Shown one piece after another: positions 1 to 7,403 of a stretch of 11,352 nt of DNA. The position numbers and the translations under genes are program-made. The DNA comes from Clostridiales bacterium (GTDB lineage Bacteria; Bacillota; Clostridia; Oscillospirales; Ruminococcaceae): positions 1 through 11,352 of the forward strand of contig JAAZLM010000084.1 of NCBI GenBank assembly GCA_012799315.1, written 5' to 3'. The notes beneath the pieces were generated by a model. That model had not been told where the DNA came from and did not search any database. It worked only from the letters and a program-made list of their open reading frames with translations. Every line of letters begins with the position of its first letter. Within the stretch, counting starts at the first letter, position 1.

Positions 1-2583
1 AAAGGGCATTTAAGATTGCCAAGTGCCTCACTAGTTCCGCACGATGATCCATCCCTCTTACTAGTAAATGCTGGAATGGCGCCGCTTAAAAAGTATTATC
101 AAGGGCTAGAAACACCACCGAGTAAGCGTGTTACGTCATGCCAAAAGTGCATTCGCACACCGGATATTGAGCAGGTCGGTAAAACGTCACGACATGGAAC
201 ATATTTTGAGATGTTAGGTAACTTCTCTTTCGGCGATTATTTTAAAGAAGAGGCAATTGTATGGGCATGGGAATACATTGTCGATGTTATGAAATTGCCA
301 TCCGATCGTATATGGATTTCAGTCTACGAGGAAGACGATGAAGCATATGACATATGGATAAATAAGATTGGAGTATCCCCGGATAAAGTTGTCAAATTAG
401 GCAAGGAAGATAATTTCTGGGAGCTTGATTCCGGCCCGTGCGGCCCCTGTTCAGAGATGCACTTCGATATGGGGGAGGATCGTGGATGCGGTGAGGACGA
501 TTGCGGGATCGGATGCGAATGCGATAGATATGTAGAATTCTGGAATCTAGTATTCACGCAATTTGACAGTGACGGTAAAGGGAATTATAAAAAACTTGCT
601 CATCCTAATATTGATACGGGGATGGGACTTGAGCGACTAGCATGTATAATGCAAGGAGTCGACAATATCTTTGAAGTTGATACTGTCTCAAATATAATGA
701 AAAAAGTTAGCAAAATTGCAAAAGTTGATTATAAAAAGAGCGAGATATCGGACATTTCTCTCAGGGTAATAACCGACCATATTAGGAGCACTACATTCAT
801 GATATCCGATGGTGTAATGCCATCTAATGAAGGCAGGGGCTATGTACTTCGCCGCTTGATTAGGCGAGCAGCACGTCATGGTAGGTTGCTTGGCATTAAT
901 GAGCCATTCCTATATAAAGTGTGCGATACTGTAATTGATGAGAATCTTCATGCGTATCCGGAGCTTGATGCAAATAGAGAATTCATTGAGCGGGTGATGC
1001 GTACCGAGGAAGAGAGCTTTGCAAAAACAGTAGATAAGGGCATGGAGCTACTAACAAACGAGATTAAAAAGTTAATGAAATTACCCGATAAAGAAAAAAC
1101 TCTATTAGGTAAAATTGCATTCAAGCTCCATGACACATTCGGATTCCCAATTGATCTAACACGTGAAATACTTGAGGAAAAGGGAATCGGATATGAGGAG
1201 AAAAAATTCCATGAATTGATGAAAGCACAACGTGAGAAAGCAAGAAGTGCAAGGAAATCATCGGATGTTCATGGCTGGGGCGGAGAAATATCTTCAGAAA
1301 TTGCCGGTCTTAACACGGAATTTATCGGCTATTCGTCTTTTGTTGCCGAAGCTAAGATAATAGGTATGTATTCGGGCGATCAGGATATTGATAGCGCATC
1401 TAAAGGCGATGATGTTATAATTGTTCTAGATAGGACGCCATTCTACGCTGAAAGCGGCGGACAAGTAGGCGATGCCGGAACTATCATCAATGGCGAGGCT
1501 CATATTAGAATTGAAGATACGAGGAAGGCGCCCGGCGGCCAGATAATGCACCTAGGAACAGTTGAGGAAGGTATATTCAATAGAGGGGATACCGTAAAAG
1601 CTTCAGTCGATGAATTAATGAGAAAGGCAACAATGCGCAACCATACCTGTGCGCATCTTTTGCAAGCAGCATTGAAGGAAGTATTGGGCGATCATGTGCA
1701 TCAGGCTGGGCAAATGGTCGATAATGAAAGATGTAGATTCGACTTTTCGCACTTTGATGCTATGACAAAAAGTGAAATTGAAGAAGTAGAGCGCATATGT
1801 AACAGGCAGATCCTTGAGGGTAAAAATGTCATAGTGAGTGAAATGCCCCTTGAAGAAGCTAAATCCAAGGGAGTAATAGCACTATTCGGTGAAAAGTATG
1901 GCGACATTGTGCGTGTTATCGAGATTGATGGATTCTCCGCTGAATTATGCGGTGGTACCCATGTTGACAATACCGCAAAGGTAGGACTGATGAAGATAGT
2001 ATCGGAATCATCCGTCGCATCGGGAGTAAGGCGCATTGAGGCGGTTACGGGCGATGGAGTGCTTGCACTCATTGACGATTCAAATAAAGTGATTACCCAC
2101 GCAGCGAAGGCGCTCAAGCTAAATAATTTAAGTGAATTGGTCACAAGATGCAAAGCATTAGTAAACGACCTCAGGGAAAGAGATAAGCTAATAGATGAAC
2201 TTAACCAAAAGATGGTTAAATCTCAGCTTGACAATATTATTGATAACGCAAAGCAGATCAATGGATTCACCGTGATTACTGCTGAATTCCCATCTATTTC
2301 GAATGATGCACTTAGGAAGATGGGCGATACAATTAAGGATAAATATCCCGATGCTATTGCAGTGATTGCAGGTGCATCGAACAAGAAAACAACTCTACTT
2401 GCAATATGCGGTAAATCCGCTGTTAAGGCTGGCGCCCATGCGGGTAAAATAGTATCGCAGATTGCAGCTATTACAGGCTCAAAGGGCGGAGGACGTCCCG
2501 ACAGTGCGATGGCGGGCGTCGGCGATATAAGTAAACTGCCCGAGGCATTGGCCGCTCTTGAAAACATAGTTAGTGAAATATAA
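1..2583 (+). CDS. alaS: Alanine--tRNA ligase (AlaRS), 5'-truncated by the window edge
   Basis: Attaches alanine to tRNA-Ala in the cytoplasm and clears mischarged Ser/Gly. The reading frame is open from base 1 (KGHLRLPSASLVPHDDP...), which matches AlaRS shortly after its usual start, so roughly 15-20 N-terminal residues are missing and the TTG at 16 is not a real start. About 860 residues are present, against about 875 in the family. Class II catalytic motifs are visible: TYFEMLGNFSFGDYF (motif 2, from 199) and GMGLERL (motif 3, 619-639). The editing domain carries the zinc ligands HTCAH (1642-1656) and CGGTH (1948-1962). The C-terminal C-Ala/DHHA1 region ends with a GGGRPDSAMAGVG segment. 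A C-x4-C-x3-C-x-C cluster (487-522) interrupts the catalytic domain, as I recall from other clostridial AlaRS. It is first in a long same-strand gene run, 25 bp before the HIT gene; its promoter lies outside the window. Confidence 0.97.
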   Translation, partial: KGHLRLPSASLVPHDDPSLLLVNAGMAPLKKYYQGLETPPSKRVTSCQKCIRTPDIEQVGKTSRHGTYFEMLGNFSFGDYFKEEAIVWAWEYIVDVMKLPSDRIWISVYEEDDEAYDIWINKIGVSPDKVVKLGKEDNFWELDSGPCGPCSEMHFDMGEDRGCGEDDCGIGCECDRYVEFWNLVFTQFDSDGKGNYKKLAHPNIDTGMGLERLACIMQGVDNIFEVDTVSNIMKKVSKIAKVDYKKSEISDISLRVITDHIRSTTFMISDGVMPSNEGRGYVLRRLIRRAARHGRLLGINEPFLYKVCDTVIDENLHAYPELDANREFIERVMRTEEESFAKTVDKGMELLTNEIKKLMKLPDKEKTLLGKIAFKLHDTFGFPIDLTREILEEKGIGYEEKKFHELMKAQREKARSARKSSDVHGWGGEISSEIAGLNTEFIGYSSFVAEAKIIGMYSGDQDIDSASKGDDVIIVLDRTPFYAESGGQVGDAGTIINGEAHIRIEDTRKAPGGQIMHLGTVEEGIFNRGDTVKASVDELMRKATMRNHTCAHLLQAALKEVLGDHVHQAGQMVDNERCRFDFSHFDAMTKSEIEEVERICNRQILEGKNVIVSEMPLEEAKSKGVIALFGEKYGDIVRVIEIDGFSAELCGGTHVDNTAKVGLMKIVSESSVASGVRRIEAVTGDGVLALIDDSNKVITHAAKALKLNNLSELVTRCKALVNDLRERDKLIDELNQKMVKSQLDNIIDNAKQINGFTVITAEFPSISNDALRKMGDTIKDKYPDAIAVIAGASNKKTTLLAICGKSAVKAGAHAGKIVSQIAAITGSKGGGRPDSAMAGVGDISKLPEALAALENIVSEI

Positions 2584-2608
2584 TTAATTTTAGAAAGGTA
2601 GGATAAAG

Positions 2609-2947
2609 ATGGACTGTATTTTTTGCAAAATAGGCAAGGGTGAGGCTCCTTGCACTAAAGTGTATGAAGATGATTTAGTAATAGCATTCGAGGATTTGGA
2701 TCCTGTTGCGCCAACACATGTGCTAATCATACCTAAGCAGCACATTGATAGTGCTGCCGACGTTGATAGCAGTAATTCGCACTTAATATCAAGGATTTTT
2801 GAAGTTGCCTCAAGTATTGCAAAGGAAGAAGGACTTGATAAGGGATTTAGCATTGTGACGAATGCGAAGGAACACGGTGGACAAACTGTATCCCATTTGC
2901 ATTTTCATCTTATCGGCGGTAAAAAGCTTGACATCCAGATAAGATAG
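2609..2947 (+). CDS. hinT: HIT-family (Hint/PKCI-like) nucleotide hydrolase
   Basis: A 112-residue histidine-triad protein. The family hydrolyses nucleoside phosphoramidates and aminoacyl-AMP-type adducts, releasing AMP. The triad HLHFHLI is at residues 96-102, and the middle His (H98) is the expected nucleophile. The N-terminal CxxC (C3, C6) is common in bacterial Hint proteins and may bind zinc. The segment TNAKEHGGQTVSHLHFHLIGG is close to the canonical Hint C-terminal signature, but the protein ends KKLDIQIR and lacks the usual C-terminal WPPG. The ATG is preceded by AGAAAGGTAGG. Position just after alaS is suggestive, because Hint enzymes can remove aminoacyl-adenylates, but a functional link is inference. 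The exact physiological substrate cannot be read from the sequence. Confidence 0.93.
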   Translation: MDCIFCKIGKGEAPCTKVYEDDLVIAFEDLDPVAPTHVLIIPKQHIDSAADVDSSNSHLISRIFEVASSIAKEEGLDKGFSIVTNAKEHGGQTVSHLHFHLIGGKKLDIQIR

Positions 2948-2978
2948 GCATATGCAACTTTAATTAAGGATTGATATA

Positions 2979-3515
2979 ATGGATTATTACACGATGGAAA
3001 TTGCGGGACTGCGCCGAGAACTACCTATTTGCCCAATTAATGAAAAGGTGAGCATTGCCGCATTCATAATGTTCTCCGATGTGGAAATTACAATTGCATC
3101 GGCAAAGGCGCTAATTGAAAAAGCTCCCGATTGTGATATAATCGTCACAGCCGAGAGCAAGGGAATACCGCTTGCATATGAGATGGCAAGACAACTAGGG
3201 AAGAAATATATCGTAACTAGGAAGATGAAAAAACTCTATATGTCGCAGCCGTATATGGTTGAAGTTAAATCAATTTCGACAGATAGGGTGCAAACACTCT
3301 ACTTAGATAAAAGCGAGGCAAATGCATTAAGTGGTAAGAATGTGTTGATCGTCGATGATGTTATAAGCACGGGTGAATCACTCCACGCTATGGAGGTGCT
3401 CATTAGGCAGGCGGGCGGCAATATTGTTGGTAAATGCGCCGTTCTAGCCGAGGGTGACGCCGCAAAGCGTGATGACATAATTTATTTGGAGGAATTGCCG
3501 CTATTCTTTAAATAA
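2979..3515 (+). CDS. PRPP-dependent phosphoribosyltransferase family protein (Apt/Xpt-like)
   Basis: A 178-residue type I phosphoribosyltransferase. The PRPP-binding loop VLIVDDVISTGES spans residues 122-134, with the acidic pair D126/D127. The upstream segment CDIIVTAESKGIPLAYEMARQLGKKYIVTRK resembles adenine and xanthine phosphoribosyltransferases, where this part forms the core beta-strands and pyrophosphate loop. These enzymes couple a free base to PRPP, giving a nucleotide. I cannot tell adenine from xanthine or another base, and some short members have drifted to regulatory roles, so no symbol is given. The start ATG follows an AAGGA box. It lies 31 bp after the HIT gene, and the pair could contribute to purine nucleotide salvage, which is inference from adjacency. 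Confidence 0.88.
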   Translation: MDYYTMEIAGLRRELPICPINEKVSIAAFIMFSDVEITIASAKALIEKAPDCDIIVTAESKGIPLAYEMARQLGKKYIVTRKMKKLYMSQPYMVEVKSISTDRVQTLYLDKSEANALSGKNVLIVDDVISTGESLHAMEVLIRQAGGNIVGKCAVLAEGDAAKRDDIIYLEELPLFFK

Positions 3516-3524
3516 AGAATTCGC

Positions 3525-3546
3525 TCCTCCTGACATTCTAGGGGGG
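3525..3546 (+). promoter_or_regulatory. Hairpin that pairs with the comEC ribosome binding site
   Basis: TCCTCCT (3525-3531) can pair over all seven positions, including two G-U pairs, with AGGGGGG (3540-3546) across an 8-base loop. AGGGGGG is the Shine-Dalgarno sequence for the TTG start at 3555, eight bases downstream. If it forms, the stem would hide the ribosome binding site and damp comEC translation. There is no T-run right after it, so it is not a terminator. Regulation is inferred from the pairing only. Confidence 0.5.
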
Positions 3547-3554
3547 TCTTAAAA

Positions 3555-5732
3555 TTGGTGCGAAAGATGCCAGTGATAGGATTTTCATATCTTGCTGGAT
3601 TGATAATTGCGCCATTTTTTAGTTACTTAGAGTTGCTCATAATCGGGACAATGCTAATGCTCCTAAGCACCATTCTAATACCGATGCTGAAAAGCAGCAG
3701 CAAGCTTTTCACCGTATTTATTGCAATGTTCTTTGCTGCGGCATTGATAGTATATGGCTTGTATGAGCGCCATATCTACACACCAATCTTAAATTACGAT
3801 GGAACGCAGCAGATTGTTGAGGGTAGTGTTGTTGATATAAAATATCATGATAAAGATATGGCGACATATACCGTTAAAACTAGGATCGACGGCAGATCAG
3901 TCAAGATTAATCTCTTTGCTGCTGATGTCGGGGCGACGTATTACGATAAAATTATTGCCAAGGTGGATCTGCGTGTGCCAATTGATACGCAGAACTTCCC
4001 GCAGAAGTCATATTATAAATCACAGGGGATATACCTTGTCGCCTCATCATGGAGCGATGTGGAAATTATCCCAAATAGCAATCGAGGCATGATCTATCAT
4101 ATACGTAGCTATTCCGATTACATTAATACAGGCATTTCCCGTATTTTACCGAGTGATGAGGGTGCTATGTTACGTGCGATGCTAACAGGTGATAAATCGG
4201 GATTAAGTGCCAATATCAAGAATAACCTCTACCGTGCAGGAATCGGGCACATAATTGCGGTTTCGGGCTTGCACCTGTCGATAGTTATCGCCTTTATTAT
4301 GATAATACTATCAATGTTTAAATTGAATAAATATATCAAAACTGCATTTATTATAGTCGCCTGTCTAGTATTTGTAGTATTTTCGGGCATGTCGATTTCG
4401 GTAATGCGGTCGATGATTATGATAACAATTTTCTATCTAGCACGCATTTTCAACCGCAAGCCCGATACGTTGAGTTCGCTATCAATTGCAGTATTTGCAT
4501 TAATATTAGTTAACCCGTTTGCCGGTCGAGATATTGGATTATTGCTATCGGCATCGGGTACCTTTGGTATTGCTGTTGTTGGCGGATCGCTCAATCGCTA
4601 TCTTTCAAAAACATATCCATTATCGGGAGTGATGGGGCACTTTCGCCGACTTATTATACCGACGATATGCGCATCGGCGTGCACTATCCCAGTGGCAATG
4701 CTTGTATCGGACGAAGTATCGATAATTTCGCCAATCGTCAATGTGTTTGTGATACCCCTCTGCACGATGCCGCTAATTTGCGCAGTTCTATTTGCACTTT
4801 CGGGTGGGATTCGCCCTATTGGGATACCTTTATTATGGGTGGCGAAGGTTTGCTTAAAAGCGCTGCTGAAAATTGCCGACATCGTATCTGGGTGGCAATT
4901 TTCATATATGTCACTCAGCGCAGGATATATCTATATATGGGTTCTGCTTGTGATTGTCGGCATTGTAATTTGCAAGATAGCTTTCGACAATTGGGCTAGT
5001 ATTGGCAAGACAATAGCAATGTGTTTCATCATCTTATTAATTGGCGCTGTGTCATATAAATTCATCAATAAGGATAATTTAACGGTGTCAATACTATCCG
5101 ATTCAAAAACGGGCGCAGTAATCGTTCATGATAATTATACTTGCAATGTGTTCGTATTAGGCAAGAGCAAGAAATTGGCACAACCAATCGCCGAGTATAT
5201 AGAACTTAACAATATTGATAGCATTGGGATTCTTAGCATACCATCACTTGATGCGGGCGACATTGCAGCTTATAGGCAGTTAGAAAAATTTAACGCAAAG
5301 AGCATTATAATGAGGCAGGAGTTAACCGATATTATCAAGGACGATGATATATTTAAGAATTCTAAGAAATATGTAGCAAAGGATATGGAAATTATTGAGG
5401 ATAGTGGTTATAATATATGTATGTATGCCAACAATGGGCAAATCACATCACTTGAGCTATATTCCGATAAATTTAAGATGATCTGCATCAATGCGAAAGA
5501 TTATGATGAATTCTCCGGCGAAAAATATGATATTGTCGTATGCCAAAATAGGACTGATAGAGAAATTGCAATTCACAATTCACAATATGCACTATTACTA
5601 GATAATTCGCAGGCAACTAGCAGTACGACAACGGCGGAGGTTATGCATATTTACACGAGTCCTAGAACAAGCTTTATAATCGGTAGGAATGGTGAAGTAG
5701 TTAGGAGGAGAACGGGATATGCCCTTTATTGA
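3555..5732 (+). CDS. comEC: ComEC/Rec2-family DNA uptake channel with a degenerate metallo-beta-lactamase domain
   Basis: A 725-residue polytopic membrane protein, the presumed channel that carries single-stranded DNA across the membrane in natural transformation. Domain order: N-terminal membrane segments (about 8-70), an OB-like DUF4131 region (about 75-170), the competence core with the family motif AVSGLHLS (235-242) and many hydrophobic helices to about residue 500, then a soluble C-terminal domain (about 507-725). That last domain follows the metallo-beta-lactamase layout, but at the place where active members read SHPDADH it reads SIPSLDAGD (561-569). The zinc-binding histidines are missing, so nuclease activity is doubtful. 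The TTG start is chosen for its spacing from AGGGGGG (3540-3546); the next codon, GTG, is the alternative. The 3' end overlaps holA by 14 bp. No other competence gene is visible here. Confidence 0.93.
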   Translation: MVRKMPVIGFSYLAGLIIAPFFSYLELLIIGTMLMLLSTILIPMLKSSSKLFTVFIAMFFAAALIVYGLYERHIYTPILNYDGTQQIVEGSVVDIKYHDKDMATYTVKTRIDGRSVKINLFAADVGATYYDKIIAKVDLRVPIDTQNFPQKSYYKSQGIYLVASSWSDVEIIPNSNRGMIYHIRSYSDYINTGISRILPSDEGAMLRAMLTGDKSGLSANIKNNLYRAGIGHIIAVSGLHLSIVIAFIMIILSMFKLNKYIKTAFIIVACLVFVVFSGMSISVMRSMIMITIFYLARIFNRKPDTLSSLSIAVFALILVNPFAGRDIGLLLSASGTFGIAVVGGSLNRYLSKTYPLSGVMGHFRRLIIPTICASACTIPVAMLVSDEVSIISPIVNVFVIPLCTMPLICAVLFALSGGIRPIGIPLLWVAKVCLKALLKIADIVSGWQFSYMSLSAGYIYIWVLLVIVGIVICKIAFDNWASIGKTIAMCFIILLIGAVSYKFINKDNLTVSILSDSKTGAVIVHDNYTCNVFVLGKSKKLAQPIAEYIELNNIDSIGILSIPSLDAGDIAAYRQLEKFNAKSIIMRQELTDIIKDDDIFKNSKKYVAKDMEIIEDSGYNICMYANNGQITSLELYSDKFKMICINAKDYDEFSGEKYDIVVCQNRTDREIAIHNSQYALLLDNSQATSSTTTAEVMHIYTSPRTSFIIGRNGEVVRRRTGYALY
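5703..5708 (+). promoter_or_regulatory. Ribosome binding site of holA inside comEC
   Basis: AGGAGG ten bases upstream of the ATG at 5719. It sits within the last codons of comEC and fixes the holA start, which overlaps the comEC stop by 14 bp. The arrangement suggests translational coupling. Confidence 0.8.
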
Positions 5733-6765
5733 TGAGTCGGCATTACGCAAGCAGATGAAATCGAGCGAACCCAGTGGCGTCTATTACCTATTTGGGCAGG
5801 ATATATATTCTATTGAGAGATATGTCAATGCACTAATCAATAAAGCCGTCGGCAAGACACCGTCGGACTTTAATCTAAATAAATATGAGGGTAAGGCATT
5901 GCCCCTGTCAAAGTTGCTTGATGATATTGAATCGCTCCCAGTATTCGCAGATAGGAAATGCGTCGTCATTAACGATTTAAATGCCGACGACTTAACTAAA
6001 CCCGATTTCGATGCGCTTAAAAAGCAACTAATTGATACTCCCGTTACAACTGTTGTAATAATATATCAAACAGCGCTGGAAATTGATTTAAAGCGGGGGA
6101 AGAAAAGCTCAAATAATATAAAGCTAATCAATGCACTAGCAAAAACATCCGCGAATGTATGCCAGTTAATGACTAAAACCCCACAAGATTTAGCAAAGCA
6201 AATTATAAGGAGTGCCCAGAAGAATAATTGCTCCATTTCTTTTGAGAATGCTAGGTATTTAGCGGAAATGACACTGAGCAATCAAATGCTGCTTGCGAAT
6301 GAAATTACTAAGATATTCGCCTATGTTGGTGAAGGTGAAATAACCGAAGATATAATTGATATGCTTGTTGCAAAGCAAATTGATGCTAGTTCATTCGCAT
6401 TGGCGAATGCTATTGTTGCAAAAAATGCATCTAAAGCAATGGAAACATTGGACGACTTATTCTATCAACGTATTGAGGCGGTGGTGATTCTATCAGCTTT
6501 ATCGATGGTGTATATCGATTTATATAGGGCGAAATCTGCAGCCATTAATGGCATTGATCCAGCGCAGGTGATTGAGGACTATTCCTATTATGCGAGGAGA
6601 TTCGCAGTTACGAATTCTTTTCGTGACACGAGGAAGATGGAAATAGACCAATTGAGGAAGAGTATATCTATTTTAGCAAAGGCGGATTCGCAATTAAAGT
6701 CAAGTCGGAGTGATCAGAGGACAATACTTGAGAAGGCGATTACCGAGATGCTTATATTAAGATGA
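5719..6765 (+). CDS. holA: DNA polymerase III subunit delta
   Basis: A 348-residue delta subunit of the clamp loader, which opens the sliding clamp and loads it onto primed DNA at the replication fork. The N-terminal segment SGVYYLFGQDIYSIERYVNAL is the typical HolA opening, where the Walker A lysine is not conserved. SLPVFADRKCVVIND and the helical region NQMLLANEITKIFAYVGEGEITEDIIDMLV match domains I and II. The C-terminal helical collar region ends with IDQLRKSISILAKADSQLKSS, close to the family signature L..AD..LKSG. Length is typical (about 340). It is preceded by comEC, a neighbour order often seen in Firmicutes, and followed after 13 bp by the toprim gene. Confidence 0.93.
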   Translation: MPFIDESALRKQMKSSEPSGVYYLFGQDIYSIERYVNALINKAVGKTPSDFNLNKYEGKALPLSKLLDDIESLPVFADRKCVVINDLNADDLTKPDFDALKKQLIDTPVTTVVIIYQTALEIDLKRGKKSSNNIKLINALAKTSANVCQLMTKTPQDLAKQIIRSAQKNNCSISFENARYLAEMTLSNQMLLANEITKIFAYVGEGEITEDIIDMLVAKQIDASSFALANAIVAKNASKAMETLDDLFYQRIEAVVILSALSMVYIDLYRAKSAAINGIDPAQVIEDYSYYARRFAVTNSFRDTRKMEIDQLRKSISILAKADSQLKSSRSDQRTILEKAITEMLILR

Positions 6766-6778
6766 GGGGAAGAAAAAA

Positions 6779-7378
6779 TTGATACACCTTGAGCAGGCAA
6801 TTATAGTAGAGGGGAAATATGATAAGATAAAACTATCATCAATTATAGATGCGGTCATAATCCCAACAAACGGTTACGGCATATTCAAAGATAAGAAAAA
6901 GATCGAGCTTATCAGGATGTTTGCACGTACAAAAGGTATAATCATATTGACGGATTCGGATTCTGCTGGCTTTCTCATTCGGAGCCATATCAAGAGCATT
7001 ATTCCCGAGGGGGAAGTAATGAATGTATATATCCCCGATATATTCGGTAAAGAAAGACGTAAAGCACATCCATCAGCGGAGGGGAAATTAGGTGTTGAGG
7101 GTATACCGACTCAGAAATTGCTTGACGCATTTAAAAAAGCAGGAGTTCTACCTAATGAGAAAAAGGAAAAAGGTAAAAAGATAACGAAAGTAGATTTATA
7201 TAATGACGGACTAACAGGGCGGGAAAACAGCGCCAAAATGCGGGAGCTTTTGTTAAAGGAATTATCTTTACCATCACTAATGACAACGAATTCAATGTTG
7301 GAAATTATGAATTCTATGATGAGCTACGATGAATATAGGGACCTAATTCAAGGACTCAAGGCAGCAATTCCCGATTAA
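6779..7378 (+). CDS. Toprim-domain protein, ribonuclease M5-like (DUF4093)
   Basis: A 199-residue protein with an N-terminal toprim fold: the glutamate motif IIVEGKYDK (E11) and the metal-binding DSDSAG (D59, D61). The C-terminal part (about 140-199), with KVDLYNDGLTGRENSAKMRELLLKE-type sequence, fits the DUF4093 domain of RNase M5. RNase M5 trims 5S rRNA precursor in Firmicutes. Bacillus RnmV has DPDFPG where this protein has DSDSAG, so it belongs to a clostridial branch whose rRNA activity I cannot confirm. The symbol rnmV is therefore withheld. The TTG start is favoured: AGGGGAAG lies six bases upstream, and the first in-frame ATG is near residue 47, which would remove the toprim glutamate. 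It follows holA by 13 bp. Confidence 0.85.
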   Translation: MIHLEQAIIVEGKYDKIKLSSIIDAVIIPTNGYGIFKDKKKIELIRMFARTKGIIILTDSDSAGFLIRSHIKSIIPEGEVMNVYIPDIFGKERRKAHPSAEGKLGVEGIPTQKLLDAFKKAGVLPNEKKEKGKKITKVDLYNDGLTGRENSAKMRELLLKELSLPSLMTTNSMLEIMNSMMSYDEYRDLIQGLKAAIPD

Positions 7379-7403
7379 AAGAGAGAAAGGCAGAGTATCC
7401 TAA

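Noticed and set aside
1701..2153. 150-codon open frame on the minus strand inside alaS.
   Set aside because: It lies wholly opposite a well-conserved gene and its translation shows no recognisable family features.
2928..2956. Perfect TTGACA near the end of the HIT gene as an internal promoter for the phosphoribosyltransferase gene.
   Set aside because: At 17-bp spacing the -10 is only TATGCA, and the hexamer lies in coding sequence (codons for Leu-Asp-Ile), so chance is likely.
2974..2979. TATAAT directly before the phosphoribosyltransferase start.
   Set aside because: No -35 at suitable spacing, and transcription would start inside the gene.
4667..4999. Alternative plus-strand 110-codon frame inside comEC.
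   Set aside because: The main frame encodes conserved ComEC helices; the alternative has no recognised features.
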